Source of the DNA: Labilithrix luteola
GTDB lineage: Bacteria > Myxococcota_A > Polyangia > Polyangiales > Polyangiaceae
Direction of reading: 5' to 3'
Length of the DNA stretch: 64,000 nt
Assembly (NCBI RefSeq): GCF_001263205.1
Contig: NZ_CP012333.1
Span: 8,227,501-8,291,500 of the forward strand
A model generated the notes under the pieces. That model saw only the letters and a list, made by a program, of their open reading frames with translations, was not told the DNA's origin and made no database searches. This document shows positions 1 to 9,149 of the stretch, piece by piece (positions within the stretch are counted from its first letter, which is position 1; each line of letters starts with the position of its first letter). A program made the position numbers and the translations under genes.

Positions 1-2
1 TC

Positions 3-1766
3 CACTGGCGGCTCGGCCTCTTCCACGGTCTCTGGCGCTACTCGGGGGCGCGCGATCTGCGTTCGTTGCTCTGGGCGGCGACCCTCTCGAGCATCGCGCT
101 CATGGCCTGCTGGGCGTTCATGAGCACGGGCAACTTCCCGCGCTCCGTGTTCGCGCTCGATTGGGCATTCAGCATTCTCATCGTCGGTGGTCTGCGGTTC
201 AGCATTCGCACGATCAGGGAGGTGACGCTCCAGAACGCGATGCCCCAGTCGAGTGGGAAGCGGCGCCGGATTCTCGTCATCGGAGCGGGCGACGCAGGCG
301 AGATGCTGATGCGTGAGATCGTCCGCATTTACGCCAAGCGCTACGAGCCGGTCGGTCTCCTCGACGACAACGCCGGCAAGCATGGCGAGCACATTCACGG
401 TGTTCCCGTGCTCGGACCCATCAGCCAGGTGACCGAGCTCGCGGCAGAGAAGAAGATCGACGAGATCATCGTCGCCATTCCCTCACTGAGCGGCCGCCAG
501 ATGCGCGAGCTGCTCGAGCTTTGCCGGCCCACCGGTGCTCAGATTCGCACGCTGCCCGGCGTCGACAACCTGATCGACGGCAGCGTGACCGTGAGCCAGC
601 TCGCCGAGGTCAACATCGAAGACTTGCTCCGACGCGTGCCCGTCACGCTCGATGCAGAAGCGATCGGCCGTTCGATTCAAGGGCGGGTCGTCATGGTGAC
701 CGGTGCTGGTGGAAGCATCGGCTCGGAGCTGTGCCGGCAGGTTTCACGCTTCAATCCCAAGCGACTTCTGCTCGTGGAGCAGGCGGAAAACAGCCTCTTC
801 CACATCGATCGCCAGCTCCGCGCGGAGCACCCGTCCGTCGACATCGTGCCGTTCATCGCGGACATCTGCGATTCGCGTCGCCTCGAAGAGATCTTCGCGG
901 CCGAACGACCGCACGTCGTCTTCCACGCCGCGGCGCACAAGCACGTCCCGCTGATGGAGGCGAATCCGGGCGAGGCGATCAAGAACAACGTCTTCGGCAC
1001 GAGGAAGGTCGCCGACCTCGCCGATCGCTACGGGGCCGAGAAGTTCGTGATGGTTTCGACCGACAAGGCCGTGAACCCCACGAGCATCATGGGGGTCTCG
1101 AAGCGGGTCGCGGAGATGTACGTGCAGGCGCTCTCGCAGCGCTCGCGCACGCAGTTCGTCACGGTGCGCTTCGGCAACGTCCTCGGCAGCGCTGGCAGTG
1201 TCGTGCCGCTCTTCCGCGAGCAGATCGCGAAGGGCGGGCCGGTGACCGTCACGCACCCCGAGATGCAGCGCTACTTCATGACGATCCCCGAGGCGTGCCA
1301 GCTCGTCATGCAATCGGGCGTGATGGGGAAGGGCGGCGAGATCTTCGTGCTCGACATGGGCGAGCCGGTGAAGATTGTCGACCTCGCGCGCGACCTCATT
1401 CGTCTCTCGGGCTACAGCGAGCGCGACATCGAGATCGAGTTCACGGGCATGCGTCCGGGCGAGAAGCTCTTCGAGGAGCTCGCCGTCGACGAAGAGAGCG
1501 TCGACAAGACCAAGCATCCCAAGATCTACGTCGGCAAGTTCCGCCCCCACGCACTCTCCGAGCTCGAACGCGCCTACGAGTCACTTCACGCCGTCAGCAA
1601 CGGCAGCGATGTCGACGCCGTGAAACAGGCCTTCAAGGAGATCGTGCCGGAATACAAAGGCGGGGTCTCGATGACGCTGCCGCCCGACGAACCTCCGGTA
1701 CCGACGGAGCGGAGTTCTCAGTCGATCGTCTCGACGGGGGACAGGCCGACGCCCGCGCTCGCGTAG
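3..1766 (+). CDS. Membrane-bound nucleotide-sugar 4,6-dehydratase (WbpM/CapD/FlaA1 type), 5' truncated by window edge
   Basis: The frame is open from base 3, so the true start lies outside the window. The visible N-terminus is hydrophobic and probably the end of a transmembrane region. It is followed by a first Rossmann segment (RILVIGAGDAGEM) and then the catalytic short-chain dehydratase domain with VMVTGAGGSIGSE for NAD(P) binding. STDKAVNPTSIMGVSKR has Met in place of the usual catalytic Tyr, as is known for the long WbpM/PglF class. A C-terminal GMRPGEKLFEEL motif fits the same family. These enzymes make UDP-4-keto-6-deoxy sugars for capsule, O-antigen or glycan synthesis. The glycosyltransferase downstream suggests an exopolysaccharide or lipopolysaccharide locus that begins to the left of the window. 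Confidence 0.93.
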   Translation, partial: HWRLGLFHGLWRYSGARDLRSLLWAATLSSIALMACWAFMSTGNFPRSVFALDWAFSILIVGGLRFSIRTIREVTLQNAMPQSSGKRRRILVIGAGDAGEMLMREIVRIYAKRYEPVGLLDDNAGKHGEHIHGVPVLGPISQVTELAAEKKIDEIIVAIPSLSGRQMRELLELCRPTGAQIRTLPGVDNLIDGSVTVSQLAEVNIEDLLRRVPVTLDAEAIGRSIQGRVVMVTGAGGSIGSELCRQVSRFNPKRLLLVEQAENSLFHIDRQLRAEHPSVDIVPFIADICDSRRLEEIFAAERPHVVFHAAAHKHVPLMEANPGEAIKNNVFGTRKVADLADRYGAEKFVMVSTDKAVNPTSIMGVSKRVAEMYVQALSQRSRTQFVTVRFGNVLGSAGSVVPLFREQIAKGGPVTVTHPEMQRYFMTIPEACQLVMQSGVMGKGGEIFVLDMGEPVKIVDLARDLIRLSGYSERDIEIEFTGMRPGEKLFEELAVDEESVDKTKHPKIYVGKFRPHALSELERAYESLHAVSNGSDVDAVKQAFKEIVPEYKGGVSMTLPPDEPPVPTERSSQSIVSTGDRPTPALA

Positions 1767-1829
1767 AGAACGGTCGCGTGAGAAGTCGTCGTCTTGCCGC
1801 CTCACGCGGAGATTGGTAGTCACCGCGTC

Positions 1830-3011
1830 GTGCGTCGGCCGAGGCTCGTGTATGTCGTCACGCATCCGGTGACCGCGGACGTTCTGCTCCGCGGGCAACT
1901 CACCTTCATGCGTGAGCGAGGGTTCGAGGTCAGCGTCGTCTCCGCGCCTGGACCGGAGCTCGATCGCGTGCGCGAGCGCGAGGGCGTCGAAACCGTGGTC
2001 GTGCCCATGGTCCGCAACAACGATGCGAAGGCCGACGTCGTCTCGCTCGCACGGATGGTGCGGGTGCTCGAGCGGTTGCGTCCGGACATCGTGAATGCGG
2101 GCACGCCGAAGGGCGGGCTGCTCGGAATGATCGCCGCGCGTACGCTCTCGGTGCCCGTGCGCATCTATTTGCTGCGCGGACTTCGTCTCGAGACGGTGCA
2201 CGGCGTCCTGCGTCCGATCTTGGCCGCGACGGAGCGCATCGCATCGACGTGTGCCCACGACGTGGCATGCGTGAGCCCGAGCCTTCGCGACATCTCGGTG
2301 GCGGGAGGGTACATCTCGAAGCGCAAGGCGACGATCATCGGGGCGGGGTCCTCGAATGGCGTCGACACCACGCGTTTCCAGCGCACGCCCGAGCTGCGGG
2401 CCGAAGGCACCCGCCTTCTCGAGTCCCTCGGCGTTCCTTCCGATGCGCCTCTGGTTGGCTTCGTCGGCCGTCTCGTGGCGGACAAGGGGATCGCCGAGCT
2501 CCTCGATGCATTCGCGATCGTGAAGCGTGAGGTGCCGGCCGCGCGGTTGGTGCTGCTCGGCGGTGACCTCGGCGATGAAGTGGCCGATGCCTCGCTCGTC
2601 GCCAAGGTTCGTGCGGCGGAAGGTGTCGTGGCGACGCCGAAGATTCGTGACCTCGCGCCCTACTATGCGCGCATCGACGTCCTCGGGTTCCCTTCGTTTC
2701 GCGAGGGCTTCCCCAACGTGGTGATGGAAGCCGCGAGCGCCGAAGTTCCCGTCGTCGGCTTCCGATCGACAGGGGTCGTCGACGGCATCGTCGACGGAGA
2801 AACGGGCGCGATCGTCGATCAGCGGGACGTCGCGGGCCTGGCGCGCGGCATCACTCGCTACCTGAAGGACCCGAAGCTCGCCGCCGCACACGGCCGGACG
2901 GCACGTGCGCGGACCGAACGTCTCTTCCGGCACGAGGTCGTCTGGAACGCGTGGTTCGAGGCCTACGAGGCTCGTCTGCGCGCGCGCGGGCTGCCCTTGC
3001 CGAAGAGCTGA
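1830..3011 (+). CDS. Glycosyltransferase family 4
   Basis: A GT-B fold glycosyltransferase that probably adds a sugar to a lipid-linked glycan. The N-terminus (LVYVVTHPVTADVLLRGQL) resembles the acceptor domain of GT4 enzymes. The C-terminal half has VGFVGRLVADKGIAELLDAF and the donor-site segment SFREGFPNVVMEAASAEVPV, whose E-x7-E spacing is typical of retaining GT4 enzymes. GTG 1830 starts at the conserved segment; an in-frame TTG at 1794 would add 12 residues, and neither has a convincing ribosome binding site. It lies 63 bases after the dehydratase on the same strand, consistent with one polysaccharide operon. Confidence 0.85.
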   Translation: MRRPRLVYVVTHPVTADVLLRGQLTFMRERGFEVSVVSAPGPELDRVREREGVETVVVPMVRNNDAKADVVSLARMVRVLERLRPDIVNAGTPKGGLLGMIAARTLSVPVRIYLLRGLRLETVHGVLRPILAATERIASTCAHDVACVSPSLRDISVAGGYISKRKATIIGAGSSNGVDTTRFQRTPELRAEGTRLLESLGVPSDAPLVGFVGRLVADKGIAELLDAFAIVKREVPAARLVLLGGDLGDEVADASLVAKVRAAEGVVATPKIRDLAPYYARIDVLGFPSFREGFPNVVMEAASAEVPVVGFRSTGVVDGIVDGETGAIVDQRDVAGLARGITRYLKDPKLAAAHGRTARARTERLFRHEVVWNAWFEAYEARLRARGLPLPKS

Positions 3012-3069
3012 ACCAGGGCTCCGTCCCGATTTCGTTTCAGCTCCGCCGACGACAACCGTTCCCGGAGGT

Positions 3070-3801
3070 GTGACTCCCTTCATTGCTCCTGGTCCTCGCG
3101 CGCGCCGGCTCGTTGCCAGCGGCTTCGCGTTCTCCGTCGCGGTCGCGACTCTCTGCGCCTCCGCGACAGCCCGTGCCGAAGCGCCGCCCGCAAGGGACAC
3201 GAAGGAGGCGCCGCCGGCCGAGAGCTCGTCCGTCTACACCGATGGCGGCCTTCTCGGGCCGCTGCGCTTCGGGCCGACGATCGGTGTCGGGGCGCCCGAT
3301 GGTGGGCGGGTTTCGTTCGCGTTCAAGTATGCGGGGGTTCTCGCGCTCGGCGCCTCGGGGGCGTACTTGCCCGAGACCGAGATTCCGACGACGGGCGCGA
3401 GCGTCAAACGCGTGGGCGGTGAGGCCTTCGCGCGCGTGCATCCGTTCCGAGGCGCGTTCTTCCTCGAGTTCGCGGCGGGCTACGCGCAGACGAAGGGAGC
3501 GGTCACCGAGGAGACCGAGGCATTCAACAAGGCCACGAGCGTGTCGGGGCACGCGTACGCCGCGACCACGTACCTCGCCCCGAAGCTCGGCTACCAGTGG
3601 ATGCTTCCGCTCGGCATCACCGCGGGCTTCGACATCGGTGTCGAGATCCCGGTCCACTCGCGCGGCCCCACGTACGACGTCTCGAAATACGGGCTCGTGC
3701 AGCCTGTGGAAGCGAGCGGTCCGGTCGCCACGGCCATGCGTTACGTCGCCACCGGCGTCGTTCCTGTCGTTCACCTTCTCGACCTGGGGTTCATGCTGTG
3801 A
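3070..3801 (+). CDS. Secreted or outer-membrane protein, unknown function
   Basis: About 243 residues. An N-terminal hydrophobic segment (LVASGFAFSVAVATLCA) ends at an Ala-rich cleavage-like site (ATARAEA), so it is probably exported. The rest alternates Gly/aromatic and polar residues (for example SFAFKYAGVLALGASGAYL, and GYQWMLPLGITAGFDIGV). This is the pattern of an outer-membrane beta-barrel, but no family is recognised. GTG 3070 is the first start after the preceding gene; GGAGG at 3064-3068 is very close to it. The stop overlaps the next GTG start (GTGA), so the two are probably translated together. Confidence 0.65.
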   Translation: MTPFIAPGPRARRLVASGFAFSVAVATLCASATARAEAPPARDTKEAPPAESSSVYTDGGLLGPLRFGPTIGVGAPDGGRVSFAFKYAGVLALGASGAYLPETEIPTTGASVKRVGGEAFARVHPFRGAFFLEFAAGYAQTKGAVTEETEAFNKATSVSGHAYAATTYLAPKLGYQWMLPLGITAGFDIGVEIPVHSRGPTYDVSKYGLVQPVEASGPVATAMRYVATGVVPVVHLLDLGFML

Positions 3802-4982
3802 ACACGATCGTGCGAAGCGTCTTGGTGGGGGCGTGGATCGGGGGCGCGGCTCTCGTGAGCGCCTGCGGAACGGATCCCGAGCCGGTCACCGTCCTGTGCA
3901 CGGACTTCCGCGTCGGGGCGGATCTGAGTGACGCGGAGTTCGGAGTCGGCAAGGCGCTCGAGCCTTCGTACGTCGCCTTCGCGCAAGCGGCGGGCGATCT
4001 TGCGGCGACGGCTGCGATGACGCTCCGCGAAGTCGGCAGCTCGTGTCGGGGACTCGCCGTCGATCTCGGCGCCGACGCGAAGGACGGACGCCTCGCAGGC
4101 CTCGTCGAACCCGACCTCTCGAAGACCTGGTGCGCGATGGCCGTGGAGCGCTTCGCGCTCGTGAGGCCGAAGCTCGAGGCCGCGCACTACGACGTGAAGG
4201 TGGTGCTCCCGCGATGCGCGGTGGATGTCGATTACCAGACAACGTGTGAGGCGCGCTGCAAGACCGACGCGTCGTGCGTCGAAGCCTCGAACGAGGAGCG
4301 ATGCCCAGTAGCCAACCGTGAAGGCCTCTGTCCGGGGCTTTGCACGGGAACTTGTCAGGGAGCGGAGACCGCGCCCGCGATGTGCGAAGGCTTCTGCGCC
4401 GGCACATGCTTTGGAACGTGCGGTGACGACGATGCGAGCCGCGGCACGCGTTGCGAACAGACGTGCACCGGAACGTGCAACGCTGGTTGCGAGGCGCGAG
4501 ACGGGAAGGGGATGCAGTGCGACGCGCGCTGCACCGGCGGATGTTCCGCGGCGCTCGTCGCGGCGGTCTGCACGGCCGATCTTCTCCCGCCGCGATGCGC
4601 GGGCGACGTGGATTGCCAGCGCAGCTGCAAGGCGAGTGCTGCCGCGCGCGCGTCGTGCTCCGGAGGCTCGTTCGACGTGCTCGTCGACCCGGAGGCGCGG
4701 AAGGACGCATCGCTCGCACGTGTCCTTGGCGCGATGGAACGCCATCTTCCCGCCCTCTTCGTTGCGGCACGAGGTCGCGCCAAGCTCCTGTCAGACGATG
4801 CTTCCGATCTCGTCGACTCGGCCGGCAACATCCTCGCGAGGACGGAAGAAATCGGCCAGAAAGGCGCGGCCTGTGGAGTCCTCATCGGACAGACGGGCGA
4901 TGTCGCAAGCAAGAGCCTGAAGACCGCCATCGACGGTGCGCAGAAGGTTGCAGCGGTGGTCGCGGACGATCCAGCCCCCTAG
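3798..4982 (+). CDS. Lipoprotein with Cys-rich CxGTC repeat region
   Basis: A 394-residue predicted lipoprotein: signal peptide followed by the lipobox LVSAC. An N-terminal helical region is followed, at about residues 140-300, by a run of Cys-Gly-Thr repeats such as CTGTCQG, CAGTCFGTCG, CTGTCNAGC and CTGGC. The spacing suggests many disulfides and a rigid extended rod on the outer membrane. The C-terminus is helical without cysteines. The function is unknown. It starts by GTGA overlap with the preceding barrel-like protein, which suggests a shared envelope role. Confidence 0.75.
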   Translation: MNTIVRSVLVGAWIGGAALVSACGTDPEPVTVLCTDFRVGADLSDAEFGVGKALEPSYVAFAQAAGDLAATAAMTLREVGSSCRGLAVDLGADAKDGRLAGLVEPDLSKTWCAMAVERFALVRPKLEAAHYDVKVVLPRCAVDVDYQTTCEARCKTDASCVEASNEERCPVANREGLCPGLCTGTCQGAETAPAMCEGFCAGTCFGTCGDDDASRGTRCEQTCTGTCNAGCEARDGKGMQCDARCTGGCSAALVAAVCTADLLPPRCAGDVDCQRSCKASAAARASCSGGSFDVLVDPEARKDASLARVLGAMERHLPALFVAARGRAKLLSDDASDLVDSAGNILARTEEIGQKGAACGVLIGQTGDVASKSLKTAIDGAQKVAAVVADDPAP

Positions 4983-5022
4983 CAACCTGGACGGAGAATA
5001 ACGGCTGTAGGAAAATGGCGCG

Positions 5023-7083
5023 GTGCAGGCTCAATATCCGCCCGGACAGCAGCTGCCTGGGACGGTCTACCGCGTCGTTCGCCACCTGGCGACTGGGGGA
5101 ATGGGAAGCGTCTATGACGTCGAAGACGTCACGGTCGGCAAACGCTACGTCCTGAAGACGCTCCATCCCCAGCTCGTCTCGCGCGTGGATCTCGCGCGCC
5201 GTATGGAGGCCGAAGCGCGCACACTCGCGAAGCTGCAACACCCGAACATCGTCGACGTCGTGACCGCAGGCGTCACCGTCGACGAGGCGAAGATGCCGTT
5301 CTACGTGATGGAGCGGCTGAACGGGCAGAACCTCCGCGTCGTCCTCGAGAAGAAGAGCTCCCTCGAGCTCGTTCATTGCTATCGCATCGCGACCGACGTC
5401 CTCGAAGCGCTCGAGCACGCGCACGAGAACAACGTCATTCACCGCGACGTGAAGCCGGAGAACATCTTTCTCCATCGCAACATCAACGGCACCACGATCA
5501 CGAAGCTCCTCGACTTCGGCATCATGCGCCTGCTCGACGGCAAGTCGAGCCACACGCACGGCAAGTTCATCGGAACGCTGCGCTACGCGTCACCCGAGCA
5601 GATCATGGGCGGTACGCTCGGCCCGGCGACGGACATCTACTCGCTGGGCGTCGTGCTCTACGAGATGGTGTGTGGACGCGGCCCGTTCGACGACGTCGGC
5701 GACGCGTACGCGATCGGTGCGGCGCATGCCCAGCGCCCTCCGCCTCCGCTCTCGAGGTTCGCCGCCGTTCCGGAGGCGCTCGAGCGGCTCGTGCTCAGCA
5801 TGCTCGCCAAGGACGGTTCGCAACGCCCGCGCGACTGCTTCACGGTCGCGAGCGAGCTTCGACGGCTGCGCCGCGAAGAGGAAGCTGGACCTCCCCGCGC
5901 AGACACGGAAGTGAACGTGCTCTCGTCGGTGCCGGTCACGCGGCAGGCGAGCCTCGAGTCGACGGCGGCTGGCGCCGCGCGCGCCGCGCTCGCACGAACC
6001 GAGGCTTCCCCGGTTGGTTACGTGGTGACGCCGCAGTCTCGTCACGTGTTCACGCCTCCGATGGCGACGGGCGCGAGCGGTGTCGGTCGCACGGAGATGC
6101 CTTCGGCTGTTGGCGACACCTTCGTCGACCCTAGCCGCGCCGCCCCTCAGGTCCCGCCCGAATTTGCGGCGACGGCCTGGAGCTCGCCTCCTCCTGCGCC
6201 GTTCCCCATTCCATCGCAACCTCCTCCCGCGCAGGTCACGGCTTCGGTTCCGCCGCCGGCGCCGCTCCCGCAGGCGCGCCCGATCGATCGCAACGCACCC
6301 ACGCGCGCGGGGCTCGTCTTCGGTCAGACGCAGCGGCTCGCACAGAACGGAACGATGATGGAAGATGTCGCTGCTCCGTTGCCTCGCGAGGTCGAGGTGC
6401 GAGCGGCGCTCGTCCAGCGCGGTGCCCTCGATACGACGCTCGCGAGCGCGTCGAACGAGCTGCTCGGCGAAGGCGCGGCTGAACTTCGCTTTCCGTCAAC
6501 GCCGCCCCCGACGGGAACGGGCGGAGGGACCGGACCGCTCGCAGGCGAAGCTTCGACGAGGCCGCCCGAGCGTCGTGGCCTCGTGCCGATCGTCGCGGCG
6601 GCCGCCGTCGTTCTCGTCGTCGGCGGCGTGGGAGCGGTCACGGTCGCGAAGCGTGCGGGGCTTCTTGCACGCAACGCGACCGCCTCGGCGAGCCCATCCG
6701 ATTCCGCTCGTGTCGCTGTCGAAAAGCCCAAGAGCTCGCCTGAGGCCGCTCCCGTTGCGAGCGCAGCCGTGACGGCGACGGCGACTGCACTCGCGAGCGC
6801 ACCGGCGGTCGCAAGTGTGGAGGCCGCCCCGGTACCCAAAGCGACCGGGCCCAAGGCACAGGGTGGATCTCGCTCGATCCCGGTCGCTGCAGGACGTGGG
6901 GCAGCGCCCCCAACGCAGGCGCCCGTTCCTACATCTCCACCCGCGACGCCGCCATCGCCGCCCGCTGCGAAAGCAGAATCGTTACCGACGCCGCCGAAGC
7001 CAGCGCCCAAGACTCCGGCCACGGGCCCAGGAACGGGAACAGGAACGGGAACTCCCAAACCCGAAGACGTCGGCTTCGACTGA
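5023..7083 (+). CDS. Membrane-anchored Ser/Thr protein kinase (PknB/Hanks type)
   Basis: A 686-residue kinase. The catalytic domain spans about residues 15-280: glycine loop ATGGMGSVYDVED, ATP-binding Lys45 (VLKTL), catalytic HRDVKPEN (Asp142), DFG at 164-166 and SPEQ at 190-193. A 240-residue Pro/Ala-rich linker leads to one transmembrane helix near residues 520-540, then a low-complexity extracytoplasmic tail ending in Gly-Thr repeats. The tail has no PASTA or other recognisable sensor domain. The GTG start gives the intact N-terminus; the nearby ATG at 5015 is out of frame. Myxobacteria are known for very many such kinases; the substrate is not inferable here. Confidence 0.93.
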   Translation: MQAQYPPGQQLPGTVYRVVRHLATGGMGSVYDVEDVTVGKRYVLKTLHPQLVSRVDLARRMEAEARTLAKLQHPNIVDVVTAGVTVDEAKMPFYVMERLNGQNLRVVLEKKSSLELVHCYRIATDVLEALEHAHENNVIHRDVKPENIFLHRNINGTTITKLLDFGIMRLLDGKSSHTHGKFIGTLRYASPEQIMGGTLGPATDIYSLGVVLYEMVCGRGPFDDVGDAYAIGAAHAQRPPPPLSRFAAVPEALERLVLSMLAKDGSQRPRDCFTVASELRRLRREEEAGPPRADTEVNVLSSVPVTRQASLESTAAGAARAALARTEASPVGYVVTPQSRHVFTPPMATGASGVGRTEMPSAVGDTFVDPSRAAPQVPPEFAATAWSSPPPAPFPIPSQPPPAQVTASVPPPAPLPQARPIDRNAPTRAGLVFGQTQRLAQNGTMMEDVAAPLPREVEVRAALVQRGALDTTLASASNELLGEGAAELRFPSTPPPTGTGGGTGPLAGEASTRPPERRGLVPIVAAAAVVLVVGGVGAVTVAKRAGLLARNATASASPSDSARVAVEKPKSSPEAAPVASAAVTATATALASAPAVASVEAAPVPKATGPKAQGGSRSIPVAAGRGAAPPTQAPVPTSPPATPPSPPAAKAESLPTPPKPAPKTPATGPGTGTGTGTPKPEDVGFD

Positions 7084-7132
7084 GTGTCACGCGTTTCTCG
7101 AAGTCGCGAAAATCGGATAGGCTTTTGCCTGA

Positions 7133-8098
7133 ATGGGAGTCGAGCGAAACGATACCGACCCCAGCCAGTCCCGCGCGATGGGTGGTCGAGGGAGCGAACC
7201 TTCGCATCCGGTGCCGCAGGATGGGCGGGTAGGTGCTGCTGCGGAGCAGCCTGGTCTCGTGGACTTCGATGCGCTGCATGCGGCGCTCGGTGTCGGTGAG
7301 CACGCACAAGGCGCCGTTCGCCCGCGCGAGCCGTCCGTCGGTGCGAGCGAGGTCCTCGACGAAATCGCGGCCGAGATCGCACCACGCGTGGGTGAATCGT
7401 CAGGGCGCACCAACGCTCACTACGCCTCGTCGCGTCCACACACGATACCGCCAACGCGCGCCCCGGTCGAAGATCCGAACGTGCCCGCGGTCATCGTCGA
7501 CGAGCCTCCCGTAGCCGACGATCTGCAGACCACCACACCGATCGCAGCGCCGATGGCGCGACGTGCAGCTTCGAGCGGATCGATCCCCACGTCGGGTCGC
7601 ACCGGTACCGCTCTGTTGCCGAAAGCCCTCATTCCGGAGCCCGCTCCGCCTCCGTCACAGCCGCTCACGCCGCCGCCCTTCAGCGCTCAGGCGGCGCAGA
7701 CCGGGCCGAGCGTAATGAAGCACACGGTGCCGATGGTCAATCGGCCTCGCCGTCCGCGCGCACAGACCATCGTGGTTCGACGTCGCGGACCGTCGGCGAA
7801 GCAGAAGCTCCTCGCGTTCGTCTCGATGCTCGTGCTCGTCACGTGCTGCGGAATCGCGGTGATCGTGTGGCGGAAGCCATCGTGGATCGGGCTCTCCGCG
7901 GGCGTCACGCCCACGCCGACCATGACGCAAACGGCGATGGCGCCCGTCGTCGCTCAAGCCTCGACGATCGCCACCACCGGAACGACATCGACTGCGTCGG
8001 CATTGCCGCCGGTCACGGCGCCGAGCGTTGCGAGTGCCGCGTCGTCGGCGAAGAAGACCCCCAAGCCTCCGACGACCGCACATCCCGCGAGCCACTGA
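7133..8098 (+). CDS. Single-pass membrane protein, low complexity, unknown function
   Basis: A 321-residue protein with no recognised domain. Residues 1-220 are Pro/Ala/Ser-rich and probably disordered. A basic stretch (RPRAQTIVVRRRGPSAKQK) precedes one transmembrane helix at about 225-247, and a Thr/Ala-rich tail follows. The architecture (cytosolic tail, one helix, short outer tail) parallels the linker and tail of the kinase just upstream, so it may be a partner or substrate of that kinase. This is inference from neighbourhood only. Confidence 0.65.
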   Translation: MGVERNDTDPSQSRAMGGRGSEPSHPVPQDGRVGAAAEQPGLVDFDALHAALGVGEHAQGAVRPREPSVGASEVLDEIAAEIAPRVGESSGRTNAHYASSRPHTIPPTRAPVEDPNVPAVIVDEPPVADDLQTTTPIAAPMARRAASSGSIPTSGRTGTALLPKALIPEPAPPPSQPLTPPPFSAQAAQTGPSVMKHTVPMVNRPRRPRAQTIVVRRRGPSAKQKLLAFVSMLVLVTCCGIAVIVWRKPSWIGLSAGVTPTPTMTQTAMAPVVAQASTIATTGTTSTASALPPVTAPSVASAASSAKKTPKPPTTAHPASH

Positions 8099-8126
8099 AG
8101 CTGGCAGTGATCTGCCGAAGGCCTAA

Positions 8127-8684
8127 TCAGGGCTTCGGCGGGGCGCAGACGCCGATGACGGAGCATCGCGGGAGCGTGCCCGTGCAGTCGTCGTCGCTCG
8201 TGCATTCGTCGGAGCAGTAGTGCTGGTCGGTGGGCAGAGGGCCGCCGATGCAGAGCGAGCTCGCGCACTCGTTCCCCGACGTGCACTTGTCGACGCCGTT
8301 CTTGCCGGTGCCGCGCACACCCGGCTGGCAGGTGCAGTCGGCGTTGTCGTCGCACTCGCAGCGAAGGTTCGCGTCGCATTCACGGTTCACGAAGCACGTC
8401 GCGCCCGTTCCTCCGTCGCCGCTCGGTGCCGCCGAGTCGGCGTCGTTGGTGGTGGCGTCTTTCGTGGTCGCGTCTTTGTCGTCGTCCCCCGTCGAGCCGC
8501 TGTCGCCCTTGGTGCCCGTCGAGGAGTCCTTTTTGGTACCCGTCGAACCATCGACGACCGGTGGCCCGTTGTCCGAAGCGCTGTCGCTGCTGCTGCAGGC
8601 GGCGACCATCGAGAGAACTCCCGCTGACGCGACGAGTCCGAGGGAAGCGATGCTGGCCAAGGAAAGAAGAGGCGACGATTTCAT
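8127..8684 (-). CDS. Cys-rich lipoprotein with EGF/EB-like repeats
   Basis: A 185-residue predicted lipoprotein: N-terminal signal MKSSPLLSLASIASLG and a lipobox ending in AAC. A Gly/Ser/Thr/Asp-rich spacer follows, then about 85 residues with some 16 cysteines (CFVNRECDANLRCECDD, CTSGNECASSLC, CTSDDDCTGTLPRC). The pattern resembles the short disulfide-rich modules common in secreted myxobacterial proteins. The upstream reading frame extends further, but ATG 8684 gives the intact signal peptide. It is divergent from the Roadblock gene. The function is unknown. Confidence 0.75.
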   Translation of the reverse strand: MKSSPLLSLASIASLGLVASAGVLSMVAACSSSDSASDNGPPVVDGSTGTKKDSSTGTKGDSGSTGDDDKDATTKDATTNDADSAAPSGDGGTGATCFVNRECDANLRCECDDNADCTCQPGVRGTGKNGVDKCTSGNECASSLCIGGPLPTDQHYCSDECTSDDDCTGTLPRCSVIGVCAPPKP

Positions 8685-8789
8685 CGCCGCTGCTTTGTCA
8701 TGCGATCGGGCAACGCGCCACCCCCGGACCGGCACATTCTTGGCCCGAATCGCGCGGATTGGTTAGGTGTCGCGAGCGGAGGATTGGCC

Positions 8790-9146
8790 ATGCAAGAGCG
8801 TCGCAAGCAGCGAAGTGGTTCGAGGGACGAAGCTCTCCGGCTCCTGCTCGAGTCGGTCCTCAGGCGCAGCGAAGCGTCGTCGATCGCGGTGGTCGACGAG
8901 TACGGCCTGGTCGTCGGCGGTGCAGGAGACGAGCACGAGCTCGACATCCTCGGGGCCGTCGCGGAGCCCGCGGCCTCCGGCCCGATGAGCGAAGCATGCG
9001 AGCAGCTGACGAACGGCACGGACGTTCTGTCGCGCGCGGTGAGCACGGCGCACGGCACGATGTTCCTCGCGGCGCTCGGCGAGCGCGTACCTCGGATGCA
9101 CGAGGCCGCTCGCGGCATCGAACGCATCTTCGCGATGACGGGCTGA
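8790..9146 (+). CDS. Roadblock/LC7-like domain protein
   Basis: A 118-residue cytosolic protein. The layout fits a Roadblock/LC7 fold: an N-terminal helix (DEALRLLLESVLRRSEAS), then IAVVDEYGLVVGGAGDEHELDILGAV for the first strands, and a helix/strand C-terminus. Such proteins are partners of MglA-type small GTPases or GTPase-like switches in bacteria. No GTPase gene lies next to it. ATG 8790 follows a good ribosome binding site (CGGAGG at 8777-8782), so upstream in-frame starts are unlikely. Confidence 0.65.
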   Translation: MQERRKQRSGSRDEALRLLLESVLRRSEASSIAVVDEYGLVVGGAGDEHELDILGAVAEPAASGPMSEACEQLTNGTDVLSRAVSTAHGTMFLAALGERVPRMHEAARGIERIFAMTG

Positions 9147-9149
9147 CGT

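Noticed and set aside
1581..3200. 539-codon minus-strand frame opposite the glycosyltransferase
   Set aside because: Shadow frame; the plus-strand protein is recognisable.
8737..8755. Possible sigma-54 element before the Roadblock gene
   Set aside because: GG and GC are ten bases apart but the TT before the -12 GC is missing, so it is a poor match.
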